DNA from: Bog-756 sp963835465 | GTDB taxonomy: Bacteria > Actinomycetota > Acidimicrobiia > Acidimicrobiales > RAAP-2 | Length of the DNA stretch: 64,000 nt | Assembly (NCBI GenBank): GCA_963835465.1 | Contig: CAWIFR010000002.1 | Span: 248,001 to 312,000 of the forward strand | Direction: 5' to 3' | Shown here: one piece after another, positions 42,578-52,413 of the stretch | How the letters are laid out: each line of letters opens with the position of its first letter | Position numbering within the stretch: position 1 is the stretch's first letter | Notes under the pieces: generated by a model | The model's input: the letters and a program-made list of their open reading frames with translations, nothing else | What the model was told of the DNA's origin: nothing | The model's database searches: none | Translations under genes and position numbers: made by a program

Positions 42578-43237
42578 GTGAGTGTCGACACCAGCCAGAA
42601 CGACGGGGTCATGGTGGCCACGATCGATGACGGCAAGGTCAACGCCCTCTCCACCGAGGTGATCGACGGCATCAGATTGGCGGTCACCACGGCATCGGGA
42701 CGGGGGTGCCCTTTGGTGATCACCGGCCGGGACGGCTGCTTCTCGGCCGGCTTCGACCTGCACGTGATGCGGGGTGACCAGGACCTGGCCTCTGCACTCT
42801 TCGCCGAGGGTGCCCGCCTCTATCGCGAGATCATCGAAGCTCCGGTCCCGGTCGTTGCCGCGTGCACCGGGCATGCCCTGGCCGGCGGTGCGCTCCTCCT
42901 GCTGGCCGCCGACTACCGGTTCGGTCAACCCGGTCCCTTTCGCGTGGGCCTCAACGAGGTGAGCATCGGCATGGCGTTGCCCAACTTCGCCGTGGTCATG
43001 GCCACCCACCGGTTGGAGCGGCGGCACGTGACGTCGGCGACGATGTTCGCCGAGGTCGTATCGCCTGACCGGGCAGTGGAGATGGGCTTCCTCGATGAGC
43101 TGACGGACAGGCCCCTTGCCGCCGCCTGCACCCTGGCCGAGTCTCTGGCCCAGCTGCCCACGGAGGCTTTCTCGGCCACCAAGCGGCGTATCCGGAGGAC
43201 CCTCGTTCATGAGCTCGGCGCTCTGGACCGACGGTAG
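42578..43237 (+). CDS. Enoyl-CoA hydratase/isomerase (crotonase) family protein
   Basis: A 219-residue crotonase starting at GTG 42578. The oxyanion-hole segments are DGCFSAGFDLHVM and CTGHALAGGALLLLAADYRFG, and LNEVSIGMALPNF follows. The sequence is somewhat shorter than the usual 255-260 residues, missing most of the C-terminal helical part. Family members hydrate enoyl-CoAs or isomerise them; which reaction applies is not clear. It is separated by 170 bp from the upstream dehydrogenase on the same strand. Confidence 0.82.
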   Translation: MSVDTSQNDGVMVATIDDGKVNALSTEVIDGIRLAVTTASGRGCPLVITGRDGCFSAGFDLHVMRGDQDLASALFAEGARLYREIIEAPVPVVAACTGHALAGGALLLLAADYRFGQPGPFRVGLNEVSIGMALPNFAVVMATHRLERRHVTSATMFAEVVSPDRAVEMGFLDELTDRPLAAACTLAESLAQLPTEAFSATKRRIRRTLVHELGALDRR

Positions 43238-43663
43238 ACCCCGGCTCGCCGCGCTCTCCGGCCCGGAGCGGTCGTGACAGATCGGGGCGTCGAACGGCAG
43301 TCCCTGGGCGATCGCGTCGCCGACCGTGGATCTGTCGATGATTCTTCCAGAGTGAGAATGACGATTCCGGGGGCGCGCAGCGCTACTCGGCCCGGGTTGC
43401 TACTGTCAGTCGCCGGCACGGCGCCCATCGGGCAGAAGGGGTTGAGTAAAGAGTCTGGATCAAGCTCGACGGGCGGGGGCGTGCGCAGCATACGGACCGA
43501 GGGGACGGCACCGCCCACCCCTCCCTGCGCGAGGCCGCAAACCGATCGACATCTTTCAGAATCTCGTATACGCTCAACGCGACGTTACCGGCTGTTGTGC
43601 GGAAGGCCGATACTGACAAAAAGAGAACACCGATCGTGGTGGGCTCCTGACAAGGGGGAAGCA
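43238..43663. other. Intergenic region, 426 bp, upstream of the Liv-type transporter
   Basis: No supported gene. The last 100 bp have locally lower GC (GTTACCGGCTGTTGTGC, then ACTGACAAAAAGAGAACACC) and probably hold the promoter for the transporter genes. AAGGGGGAAGC just before 43664 is the ribosome-binding site. Confidence 0.4.
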
Positions 43664-44927
43664 ATGAAGATGAGGCGCAAGATTCGGGTCGGGGTCGGGC
43701 CTCCTCCTGACAGTGCTTCTTTCCGCTACAGCGCTAGGCGTGAGCACCGCCCAGGCCGGGGCGGCGACCGTCCGCGGCTTCGACGGCAAGACCATCACCA
43801 TCGGTGGCATGTGGGGGACGGCCAACTTCTCCGGCGCCCAGGTCGGGGCCGAGGGCTATATCAACCAGATCAACAAGACCAACTATCTGCACGGGATCAA
43901 GCTCAAGTTCGCCGGCTACGTGAACGACAACAACGACCCCGCCACCGCGCTCTCCGCGGTTCGGCAGCTGGTCAACCAGTACGAGCGTGTTCGCCGTGGT
44001 GCCGGACCTCTCGGCGGTCAACCCCGGCACCTACCTCGCCTCCCAGAAGATCCTCTACGTCGGTGGCGGCTTCGACTACAGCTACTGCTCCACCAAGGTG
44101 ACCACCAGCCTGTGGGGCTACTCGGCCGGTGGCTGCCTGGTGCCTCAGAACCCCCCGGTCGTTTCCAATGCCTATGGGCAGCTCTACAGCTACGTGAAGG
44201 CCAAGACCGGCAGCGCGCATCCCACGATGGCCGTCTTCTCCAACGACAATGCGTCGGGTTCCAACTCGGCCAAGACCTCGACGGTGTCGGCAAAGGGTGC
44301 CGGGTTCAATGTCGTCTACAACAAGGCGGCGGTGCCTACCACGGCCAGTGACTACACCCCCTACGTCCAGCAGCTGATGACCGCCAACCATGGGAAGCAG
44401 CCCCAGGCCATCGGTTGCCAGCTGACGGCCCAGTGCATCCCGATGTGGACGGCACTGAAGAACGCCGGATTTACCGGCACCTACTGGTCGCCGCTCGGGC
44501 CCATTCCCGCCCTCTACTCGTCGATGTCAGGGGACGGTCACCATCGCTACCTACAACAATGCGCCGAACCCCGGCCTGACGGCGATGCAGAACGCCATGA
44601 ACGCCGTCTTCGCCCGGTACCCAGCTGGCCTCGTACTCCAATGTGCCCTCCTACCTGGACACGGCAATGTTCGCCACCGCGGTGCACACCGTGCAGGCCA
44701 AGAAGCTGGCCATCACCCCCGCGAACGTCCGGAAGGTGCTGTCCACCATCAAGTGGGGGATCCCCGAACTGGTGGGGCCGATCTCGTACCCGGCCTCGAC
44801 GGTGGCGGGGACGCCTTACTGCACGGAGTTCCTCTCCTACACCGGTGGTGGCGCCCAGCAGGTGTACCCGTACTCCTGCACTACCAAGGTCTTCAAGGTG
44901 ACCCCGGCGGCTGAGAAGGCGAGTTGA
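43664..44927 (+). CDS. ABC transporter substrate-binding protein, branched-chain amino acid/amide type (frameshifted as written)
   Basis: A secreted periplasmic-binding-protein-like subunit of about 420 residues. After MKMRRKIRVGVG the repaired frame gives a signal peptide (LLLTVLLSATALGVSTAQA). Core pieces include TITIGGMWGTANFSGAQVGAEGYINQIN, FAGYVNDNNDPATALSAVRQLVNQY, VFAVVPDLSAVN and DYTPYVQQLMTANHGKQPQAIGCQ, typical of type I LivJ-like folds. Four frame changes, near 43699, 43985, 44540 and 44626, are each repaired by deleting one base, matching the length remainder of 1. It lies directly upstream of LivG and the fused permease-ATPase, so it supplies that importer. Substrate unknown. Confidence 0.8.
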
Positions 44928-45081
44928 CCGGTCGGTCGTGCCATCGTCATCGGCCCGCGGTCTGCTGACTGCGAAGCGTGAAGCCGGGTCGCCAGGACCG
45001 CGGAGAGGGCCGTGTGCGCGTGCGTGTCGTCGGCGGACCGGGTGCCTGAGGTCGTCGGTGGGGCGGGACGGGCCCTGACCT

Positions 45082-45912
45082 ATGAGTGAGGTGGACGTGC
45101 GCCCGGCGTCCGGCGGCGCTCCCGCCTCCCGCCGACCCGCCGACGCTCGAGCTCGCCGGCATCGACGTCCGCTTCGGCGGGATCATGGCGGTCGATCCGG
45201 CGTCAGTATGACAGGTGCCGGCGGGTCAGGTCTGTGGTCTCATCGGACCCAATGGGGCCGGGAAGACGACGCTCTTCGACGTCGTGTCCGGGGTGCGTCG
45301 GCCCGCAGTCCGGCCGGGTGCTGCTCGGAGGGGCAGGACGTCAGCGGGACCGATCCGGTGAAGCGGAGCCGCCTCGGGCGTGCGCCGGACGTTCCAGCGG
45401 GTTCAGACCTACGGTTGGTTGACCGTCGAGGACAACGTGCTGGCCGCAACCGAATGGCATGGCGGTGGCGGCGGGCGTCGTCGGTGACATGGTGGGCTGG
45501 CATGGCCGCCGGCGGCGGGAACGTGAGCGACGACTCCTCGTCGACGCCGCCCTCGAGCGGTGCGGGCTCAGCGGGGTGCGATCCGAGTTCGCCGGCGTCG
45601 CTGCCCATCGGCACGGCACGGATGGTCGAGTTCGCCCGGGCCACGGTCGAGCCGCCGAAGCTCCTGTTGCTCGACGAACCCGCCTCGGGACTCCATGCCG
45701 AAGAGGTCGAGCGGCTGGGCCAGCTCATCCAGGACTGTCCGTCGGCCACCGACTGCAGCGTGCTCCTCGTCGAGCACAACGCCGGGTTCGTGATGTCCCA
45801 CTGCGACCGGGTGGTCGTGCTCAACCTTGGGTCGACGTTGGCCGACGGCACGCCGGCCGAGGTCCAGGGAGACCCCGCCGTGCGCAGCGCGTACCTGGGT
45901 CACGTGGTCTGA
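45082..45912 (+). CDS. ABC transporter ATP-binding protein, LivG-like (frameshifted as written)
   Basis: About 276 residues. In one frame the stretch reads IDVRFGGIMAVDPASV, then IGPNGAGKTTLFDVVSGV (Walker A); further pieces are RRTFQRVQTYGWLTVEDNVL (Q-loop region) and, in the initial frame, the Walker B segment KLLLLDEPASGLHAEE with VLLVEHNAGFVM (H-loop). The signature loop region is degraded but recognisable as LPIGTARMVEFARA, typical of LivG-like proteins. Several indels between about 45150 and 45600 scramble it as written. It couples ATP hydrolysis to the permease encoded 22 bp downstream. Confidence 0.75.
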   Translation: MSEVDVRPASGGAPASRRPADARARRHRRPLRRDHGGRSGVSMTGAGGSGLWSHRTQWGREDDALRRRVRGASARSPAGCCSEGQDVSGTDPVKRSRLGRAPDVPAGSDLRLVDRRGQRAGRNRMAWRWRRASSVTWWAGMAAGGGNVSDDSSSTPPSSGAGSAGCDPSSPASLPIGTARMVEFARATVEPPKLLLLDEPASGLHAEEVERLGQLIQDCPSATDCSVLLVEHNAGFVMSHCDRVVVLNLGSTLADGTPAEVQGDPAVRSAYLGHVV

Positions 45913-45934
45913 GAGAGAGGCGGGCGCTCGCTAC

Positions 45935-48874
45935 ATGCAGAAGTTCCTGAGCCTGATCATCTCGGGCACGGTCACCGGCGGCATCTACTCGATCATGGCC
46001 TCCGGGCTGGTCCTGACCTATACGACCTCGGGGATCTTCAACTTCGCCCAGGGCGCCATCGCCTTCGCCGTGGCGTACTTCTACTACCAGCTCAACACCG
46101 GCGGCATGCCCATCGTCCCGGCGGCCATCCTCTCGATCCTCGTCTTCGCCCCGCTGATGGGCTTCGCCCTCGACCGGCTGCTCCTGCGACGCCTCGGCGA
46201 AGCCCCGGTCTACGCCCGGATCGTCGGCACCATCGGCCTCCTCGTCGCCATCCCCAACTTCATGGAGTGGGTGGTGGTCACGATCGGCAACAACATCTTC
46301 CACATGGGGTGGGTCGGGAACAAGGCGAGCAACCAGGGCCTGCTCACCCCGGGACTGGGGCCGACCCCGCCCAAGGTCTTCCACGTGATGGAGCACGTGG
46401 CCCTCACCTCGGACCAGCTGGCGGTGTTCGTGGCCGCGCTCGTCGCCGCCCTGGCGCTGTGGATCGTGCTCCGTCACACCCGGATCGGCCTCGAGATGCG
46501 TGCCGTGGTCGACCGCCGTCATCTGGCCGGCCTGAAGGGCGTCAGCGCCGGGAGGACCTCGGCCGTGGCCTGGGTGCTCACCACCGTGCTGGCCGGCCTC
46601 GGTGGGATCCTGATCTCCCCGCTGTTCATTCTGGACCCCATCGTGTTCACCCTGGTGGTGCTGGGCTCCCTCGCCGCCGTGGTCCTCGGCGGGTTGCGCT
46701 CGATCCCCATCGCCTTCGTGGGCGGTGTGCTGCTCGGCATGGTCCAGAACCTGGTGGCCGGGTACTCGACGGCATACCCCGGGTTCATCGCCAACCTGAA
46801 CGGCCTGTCCAGCGCGGTGCCCTACGTGCTGGTCATCCTGCTCGGGCTGGTCGTCGGGCGCGACCGCTCCCGGCAGGCCGGTTCGGTGGCCGAGGACAGG
46901 CCTCCGAGCGACCACCGGGCCGGGATGTCCGCCGCCCGCCGGTGGTGGCCGTGGCTGACGTTCCTGTTCCTGCTCGTCGGCTACTCGCTGCACTGGTTTC
47001 CCTCGTGGTTCCAGGCCACCGCCACCGCCCAGACGGCGATCGCCCAGGGACTGGCCATCTCGATCATCCTGTTGTCCTTCATCGTGGTGACCGGTATGGG
47101 CGGGATGGTCAGCCTGGCCCAGGCCACCTTCGTCACCGCCGGCGGTTTCGCCGCCGGGTGGGCCCTCAACCACAACTGGGGCGTCAACCTCCCCCTTGTC
47201 GCCTCGCACGGCCAGCTCAATTTCTTCTGGGCCGTGGTGATCGGCGCCATCGTGGCCGGCGTCATCGGGGCCCTGATCGCCTGGCCGGCCACGCCGGCTC
47301 GGCGCCGTCTACCTGGCCATCTGGTCGTTGGCCGCCTGCCTGTTCTTCAGTCTGGTGCCCTTCGACACCCAGGCCATCGGGAACGGCCAGTCGGGCTGGA
47401 ACATCCGGAGCCCGGCCCTCGACCTCTTCGGATGGCAGCTCAACTTCGCCAACCTCAACGACCAGATCCTCCTGTTCGTGGGAGTCTTCGGGCTGATCAC
47501 CGGGGTCATCTGGCTGTTCACCCACTCCGGCGACCGGCCGGGCCACCCTCGCCGTCCGGAGCTCGCCGACCGCGGCGATGGCCGCCGGCATCCGGGCCAA
47601 CCGCAACCGGATCCTCGTCTTCGCCCTGGCGGCAGGGATCGCCGGGATCGGCGGGGTCATGCTCAGCCTGTTCTCGTTCGCCGCCTCCAACTCGACGGCC
47701 CCGCCGCTGGACGGGCTCACCTGGTTGGCCTTCGTGGTGGTCTTCGGGGTGCGGCGACCGGGCGGCGCCCTGCTGGCCGGACTGGCCGTGGCCGCTGGGA
47801 CGCCCGCTGCTCAATCAGGTCACCAACTGGCTCCCGGGCCAGACGTTCAACACCCTCATCTCGTCGCCCTACTTCCTCCCCATACTCTTCGGGATGGGCG
47901 CCATCTCGCTGGCCCAGGAGCCCGACGGGATCCTGGCCATGCGGGGAAGCAAGAAGCTGGCCCGGCGTCGGGCCCGGGCCAAGCGAGCCGAAGCGGGGCC
48001 GGCCGCGCCGACCGGCGCACCGCGCCGGCCGACGCGGCGAGCGCGAGGGAGCCGGTTCGTTCGAGCCCGAGGCCCCCCCGATCACCCTCCCGGTGTCCCC
48101 GGACGCCGCCCTGGCCGTCCAGGGAGTGGTGGCGGGCTACGACGACGCCGAGGTGCTCCACGGGATCGGGCTCGAGCTGCGGGCCGGGGAGATCGTCGGC
48201 CTGCTCGGCGCCAACGGTGCGGGAAAGTCCTCGCTCTGCGCGGTGATCGCCGGTCTGCTCGAAGCCGACGGCGGGCGTCGTCTAGCCTGGGCGGGACCGA
48301 CCTGACCACACTGCCGGCCTTCCGGCGGGCCCGAGCCGGCCTCGACCTGGTACCCGAGGCCCGGGGCATCTTCCCGGGCCTGACCGTCGAGGAGAACCTG
48401 TCGCTCGCCCTCCCGGACGAGGCGGACCGCAAACGCGCCTACGCCCGGTTCCCGGTGCTGGCCGAGCGCCGTCTGCAGGTGGCCGGCCTGCTGTCCGGCG
48501 GGGAGCAGCAGATGCTCAGCCTGGCCCCGGCCCTGGCCAGGCCACCGAAGGTCTTCATCGCCGACGAGCCGACGCTGGGGCTCGCCCCGCTGGCGGCCGA
48601 GGTGGTGATCCGGGCCATCGTCGAGCTGCGTGACAAGGGGACCGCGGTACTGCTCGTCGAGGAGAACGCCGAGAACGCGGTGGCGGTGGCCGACCGGCTG
48701 ATCTTCATGGAGCTCGGCACCATCACCTGGGCCGGGCCGGCCAGCTCGCTCGACGTGGACCAGCTGTCCGCCGTGTACCTGGGCGGCGGCCAGCCGGCGC
48801 CGGTCGGCGTGGCCGACGCGCGGACGGGGGTCCCGGTCGGACCGGCACCCGAGGGCCCACCGGACGCCCCGTAG
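45935..48874 (+). CDS. Fused branched-chain amino acid-type ABC permease and ATPase (LivH-LivM-LivF; frameshifted as written)
   Basis: One long polypeptide of about 979 residues. Residues 1-310 form LivH (SGLVLTYTTSGIFNFAQGAIA, LAGLGGILISPLFILDP). From about 330 LivM begins (SIILLSFIVVTGMGGMVSLAQATF) with no stop between them, so the LivH-LivM fusion is frame-secure. Repairing single-base changes near 47300, 47530 and 47800 completes LivM (GMGAISLAQEPDGIL). Further repairs near 48040 and 48290 connect to LivF: GANGAGKSSL, LLSGGEQQML, VFIADEPTLGLAP. No stop lies between LivM and LivF in the repaired frame, though GTG near 48091 could be a separate livF start. Imports the ligand of the upstream binding protein. 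Confidence 0.75.
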   Translation: MQKFLSLIISGTVTGGIYSIMASGLVLTYTTSGIFNFAQGAIAFAVAYFYYQLNTGGMPIVPAAILSILVFAPLMGFALDRLLLRRLGEAPVYARIVGTIGLLVAIPNFMEWVVVTIGNNIFHMGWVGNKASNQGLLTPGLGPTPPKVFHVMEHVALTSDQLAVFVAALVAALALWIVLRHTRIGLEMRAVVDRRHLAGLKGVSAGRTSAVAWVLTTVLAGLGGILISPLFILDPIVFTLVVLGSLAAVVLGGLRSIPIAFVGGVLLGMVQNLVAGYSTAYPGFIANLNGLSSAVPYVLVILLGLVVGRDRSRQAGSVAEDRPPSDHRAGMSAARRWWPWLTFLFLLVGYSLHWFPSWFQATATAQTAIAQGLAISIILLSFIVVTGMGGMVSLAQATFVTAGGFAAGWALNHNWGVNLPLVASHGQLNFFWAVVIGAIVAGVIGALIAWPATPARRRLPGHLVVGRLPVLQSGALRHPGHRERPVGLEHPEPGPRPLRMAAQLRQPQRPDPPVRGSLRADHRGHLAVHPLRRPAGPPSPSGARRPRRWPPASGPTATGSSSSPWRQGSPGSAGSCSACSRSPPPTRRPRRWTGSPGWPSWWSSGCGDRAAPCWPDWPWPLGRPLLNQVTNWLPGQTFNTLISSPYFLPILFGMGAISLAQEPDGILAMRGSKKLARRRARAKRAEAGPAAPTGAPRRPTRRARGSRFVRARGPPDHPPGVPGRRPGRPGSGGGLRRRRGAPRDRARAAGRGDRRPARRQRCGKVLALRGDRRSARSRRRASSSLGGTDLTTLPAFRRARAGLDLVPEARGIFPGLTVEENLSLALPDEADRKRAYARFPVLAERRLQVAGLLSGGEQQMLSLAPALARPPKVFIADEPTLGLAPLAAEVVIRAIVELRDKGTAVLLVEENAENAVAVADRLIFMELGTITWAGPASSLDVDQLSAVYLGGGQPAPVGVADARTGVPVGPAPEGPPDAP

Positions 48875-48980
48875 GGGCCGGTGCCGCGGCCGGCGACCGG
48901 GCCGCGCCGGTGGCCGCGGGTCCGGGGCCGGAGATAGGATCGTTACGCAGTTCGAAGAACAGCATTCTCGGAGGGAAGCC

Positions 48981-50283
48981 ATGCACGAGGTTGATGACCT
49001 CATCCTGATCAGCGTCGACGACCACGTCATCGAGCCGCCCGATCTGTTCGTCGGGCACCTCGATGCCAGGTACCAGGACCGGGCGCCCAAGCTCACCCGC
49101 AACGCCGAGGGCTCCGACGTCTGGACCTTCGGCCAGGTGGTCATGGAGACCGCCGCGCTCAACGCCGTGGCCGGGCGACCCAAGGAGGAGTACGGACTCG
49201 AGCCGCAGAGCCTCGACGAGGTCCGCCCGGGCTGCTACGACGTGCACGAGCGGGTGAAGGACATGGATGCCGGGGGTGTGCTGGCCTCGATGAACTTCCC
49301 CTCCTTCCCCACCTTCACGGCCCGCGTCTTCGCCAGCGACGACGCCGACCTCTCGCTGGCCCTGGTGCGTGCCTACAACGACTGGCACATCGACGAGTGG
49401 TGCGGGGCCTACCCCGAGCGGTTCATCCCCATGGCCGTCCCGGTGATCTGGGATGCCGAGCTGACCGCCGAGGAGATCCGCCGAGTGGCCGCCAAGGGAT
49501 GTCACTCGCTCAGCTTCACGGAGAACCCCGCCGCCTTCGGCTACCCCAGCTTCCATGACGAGTACTGGGACCCGGTGTGGCGGGCATGCTGCGATACCGC
49601 AACGGTGCTCTCCATCCATCTCGGGCTCATCGGGTAGCCTGTCCATTCCCGCCGTCGACTCGCCACCCGACGTGATGATCACGCTGCAGCCCATGAACAT
49701 CCAGTCGGCGGCGGCCGACCTCCTGTGGTCCCGGGTGCTGAAGAACTTCCCCGACCTGCGCATCGCCCTGTCCGAGGGCGGCACCGGGTGGGTGCCCTAC
49801 TTCCTGTCTCGGGTCGACCGCACTTTCGAGATGCACCGCGCCTGGACTCTGCAGGACTTCGGCGGTCGCCTCCCGAGCGAGGTCTTCCGCGAGCACTTCC
49901 TGACCTGCTTTATCAGCGACCCGGTCGGCATCCAGCTGCGCGAGGCCATCGGCATCGACAACATCGCGTGGGAGGCCGACTATCCGCACAGCGACTCCAT
50001 GTGGCCCGAAGCGCCCGAGGAGTTGCAGGCCGAGTTCGCCAGGTACAACGTCCCTGACGGCCAGGTGCGCAAGATGACCCACGAGAACGCCATGCGGTGG
50101 TACTCGTTCGACCCCTTCTCCCGTATGGCCAAAGAGGACGCCACCGTGGGCGCCCTTCGACGGCGGGCGGCTGGCCACGATGTGTCGATCATGTCCCGGA
50201 GCACCCGGGTCCGCACCGCCGACGAGAAGCTCGAGGGTTTTCGTATCCGGGCCCGTCGGGCGGTGGCCGCCGCCGGTTCTTGA
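48981..50283 (+). CDS. Amidohydrolase (AMH2-type metal-dependent hydrolase; one frameshift)
   Basis: An amidohydrolase_2/ACMSD-like metal-dependent TIM-barrel protein of about 433 residues. It begins LILISVDDHVIEPPDLFVGHL, where DDHVIEP holds the first metal ligands, then FPSFPTFTARVF, ALSEGGTGWVPYFLSRVDRTFE and the late IAWEADYPHSDSMWP with the terminal Asp/His. Such proteins hydrolyse or decarboxylate ring acids and cyclic amides. As written the frame stops at 49637; removing one base near 49634 continues it, and the 1303-nt span leaves remainder 1. ATG 48981 has GGAGGGAAG upstream. Probable first catabolic gene after the transporter. Confidence 0.82.
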
Positions 50284-50305
50284 CGCGGCCCGAAGAGGGA
50301 TCCGT

Positions 50306-50974
50306 TCAGGGGCCGGGTGAGGCGTGCTCGATCGCCTCGGCCCGCGTCCGCAACCAGTCGCCCAGGGCGGAGCCGGCGTCGAGTACGTGGGATTCGGTGA
50401 GCGTCCGAGCCGCCGTTGCGTCGCCGCGGTCTATGGCTTCGAGCAGTACGGCGTGATCGGCCCGGCTGCGTCGGACCCGTTCGGGAAAGAGTTCGAAGTA
50501 GCTGGCCGGCACCACCCGGACGGCCTGCCGGAGGTGGGTCAGCAGGCGCGGCGAGCCAGAGGCGCGGTTGAGGGAGCGGTGAAAGCTCCAGTTGGCGGCC
50601 ACGACGTCCTCGGCCTCGACGACTGCCAGCGCCAGCGAGTGCAGCTCGTCGAGCTCGGTTCGGGTGATGCGCTCCGTGGCCCACTCGGCCGCCTTGCCGG
50701 CCAGTGTGGCCAGGACGGCGAAGTTGTCCACGGCGTCCTGAGGGCTGATCCCGAGCACGGTGATGCCGCTGCGGGGGGTGACCGACACGAGACCCTCGTA
50801 CGACAGTTCGAGCAACGCCTCCCTCACCGGAGTGCGGCTGGTGCCGAACTCCTGGGTGATCTGGTCGAGATCCAGGCGAGCGCCGGGTGCCAGCCGGCCG
50901 GTGAGGATGCGGTCGCGCAGCTCGCCTGCGGCGCGGGCCCGGACCGTTCCTCCGATCGGCTTGAAATCTGACAT
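50306..50974 (-). CDS. GntR-family (FadR/FCD) transcription regulator
   Basis: A 222-residue GntR regulator. The winged HTH is ELRDRILTGRLAPGARLDLDQITQEFGTSRTPVREALLELSYEGLV (residues 17-62), and the C-terminal FCD domain has the helical metal/ligand pattern with FHRSLNRASG and DHAVLLEAIDRGDATAARTLTESHV. FCD ligands are usually small carboxylates. It is divergent from the long monooxygenase-to-synthetase cluster with a 77-bp shared promoter region, so it probably represses that cluster until its carboxylate substrate is present. Confidence 0.87.
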   Translation of the reverse strand: MSDFKPIGGTVRARAAGELRDRILTGRLAPGARLDLDQITQEFGTSRTPVREALLELSYEGLVSVTPRSGITVLGISPQDAVDNFAVLATLAGKAAEWATERITRTELDELHSLALAVVEAEDVVAANWSFHRSLNRASGSPRLLTHLRQAVRVVPASYFELFPERVRRSRADHAVLLEAIDRGDATAARTLTESHVLDAGSALGDWLRTRAEAIEHASPGP

Positions 50975-51051
50975 ATCACATACTACATTTCAAATGAACA
51001 GCGGCGCCAGCATGCAGTGAACGGGCCGTTGAGAACGCAGTAAAGAGGAGC
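50975..51051. promoter_or_regulatory. AT-rich divergent promoter/operator region
   Basis: A 25-bp patch at about 50972-50996 (ACATATCACATACTACATTT) is strikingly AT-rich within GC-rich surroundings and lies between the GntR regulator and the catabolic cluster. It is the natural place for the GntR operator and both promoters. I do not see a clean palindrome. Confidence 0.45.
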
Positions 51052-52413
51052 GTGTCAGCGTCCATGGCAAAGCGACAGATGTCCTTGGTGGGGTTCATGC
51101 AGGCGGGAAGTACGACCGTGTACGCGGGCTCGTGGCGCCATCCTGCCACCGAACACGGATTCCTGACGGCCAACTACTACGCCAAGTTGGGTCGCACCCT
51201 CGAAGAGGGCTGCTTCGACATGATGTTCTTCGACGACCGATTGGCCATGCCCGGGATCTACGGTGGGTCAGTCGCCGATGCCGTGCGCCTGGGGGCCCGG
51301 CCGGTCAAGCTCGACCTCAGCATCGTGCTCGGCATCGTGGCGGCGGCCACCGAACGGATCGGCCTGGGCGCGACCTACTCGACGACCTACTACTCGCCGT
51401 TCCATGTGGCCCGCACCTTCGCCACGCTCGATCACCTGTCGGGCGGTCGGGCGGCATGGAACATCGTCACGTCGGTCAACGACAGTGAGGCGCAGAACTA
51501 CGGCCTGCACGAGCACCTTGACCATGACGCCCGCTACGACCGGGCGGACGAATTCTTGGAGGTGGCGACCGGGCTGTGGGACACCTGGGAGGACGACGCC
51601 CTGATCCTCGATCGCGCCAGCGGCACATTCGCCGATCCCGACAAGGTCCACGAGCTCGGGTACAAGGGCGAGTGGTTCAGTGCCCGTGGGCCACTCACGG
51701 TCCCGCGGTCCCCACAGGGGCGACCCGTTCTGTTGCAGGCTGGATCGTCGGGGCGGGGCCGTGAATTCGCGGCCCGATGGGCCGAGTTGATCTTCACCGG
51801 GGACCCCGGCCTGGAGGTGGCGGTCTCGCACTACAAGGACCAAAAGGAAGCCATTGCCGAAGCCGGCCGGGACCCGCACTCGGTGAAGATGCTGCCCATG
51901 GTGTACACGGTCGTCGGCGAGTCGCACGCCCATGCCGAGGAGCGCGAGGAACTCTTTCTCCACTCGCTGGTCGATCCTCAGGCATCGCTGTGCCTGCTGT
52001 CGGAACTGATGAACTACGACTTCTCGGGGATCCCGCTCGATGCCCCGATCACCGACGAGCTCATCGAGTCGGTCTCGGGAATCCGGGGCCTCGTCCAGAA
52101 CCTGAAGAAGCACATCGGCGGCGACACCGTCACCCTTGGTGACCTGGCCGGGCACCGGGCCACCCTCCTCCAAGGTCCGCGGTTCGTGGGTACCGGGCCC
52201 GAGGTGGCCGACCAGATGGAGGCGTGGATGGAGGCCGAGGCGTGTGACGGCTTCACGGTGGCCGCCACCCACTCGCCCGGCGCCTATGAGGATGTCGTGC
52301 GGCTGGTCGTGCCCGAGCTCCAGCGGCGCGGGGTGTTCCGTGACCGGTACACCGGTGACACGCTGCGTGAGAATCTGGGCCTGGCCCGTCCAGAAGCGGT
52401 GGTCCATGACTGA
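51052..52413 (+). CDS. FMN-dependent monooxygenase, NtaA/SnaA/DszA-type luciferase-like
   Basis: A 453-residue luciferase-like monooxygenase of the NtaA/SnaA/SoxA(DszA) family: KRQMSLVGFMQAGSTTVYAGSWRHP, YYAKLGRTLEEGCFDMMFFDDRLAMP, ITATERIGLGATYSTTYYSPFHVARTFATLDHLSGGRAAWNIVTS-like core and QAGSSGRGREFAARWAELIFTG. Known members use FMNH2 from a separate reductase to cleave C-N or C-S bonds or do Baeyer-Villiger-like oxidations. GTG 51052 is used; ATG 51064 is an alternative with better spacing to GAGGAG. No flavin reductase is adjacent. It overlaps the CoA-transferase gene by 8 bp and opens the cluster. Confidence 0.86.
   Translation: MSASMAKRQMSLVGFMQAGSTTVYAGSWRHPATEHGFLTANYYAKLGRTLEEGCFDMMFFDDRLAMPGIYGGSVADAVRLGARPVKLDLSIVLGIVAAATERIGLGATYSTTYYSPFHVARTFATLDHLSGGRAAWNIVTSVNDSEAQNYGLHEHLDHDARYDRADEFLEVATGLWDTWEDDALILDRASGTFADPDKVHELGYKGEWFSARGPLTVPRSPQGRPVLLQAGSSGRGREFAARWAELIFTGDPGLEVAVSHYKDQKEAIAEAGRDPHSVKMLPMVYTVVGESHAHAEEREELFLHSLVDPQASLCLLSELMNYDFSGIPLDAPITDELIESVSGIRGLVQNLKKHIGGDTVTLGDLAGHRATLLQGPRFVGTGPEVADQMEAWMEAEACDGFTVAATHSPGAYEDVVRLVVPELQRRGVFRDRYTGDTLRENLGLARPEAVVHD

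Noticed and set aside
45821..47209. Minus-strand open frame of 462 codons
   Set aside because: It is antisense to the LivH-LivM permease, rich in His, Gln, Asp and Gly and without any recognisable domain; a codon-bias shadow in GC-rich DNA.
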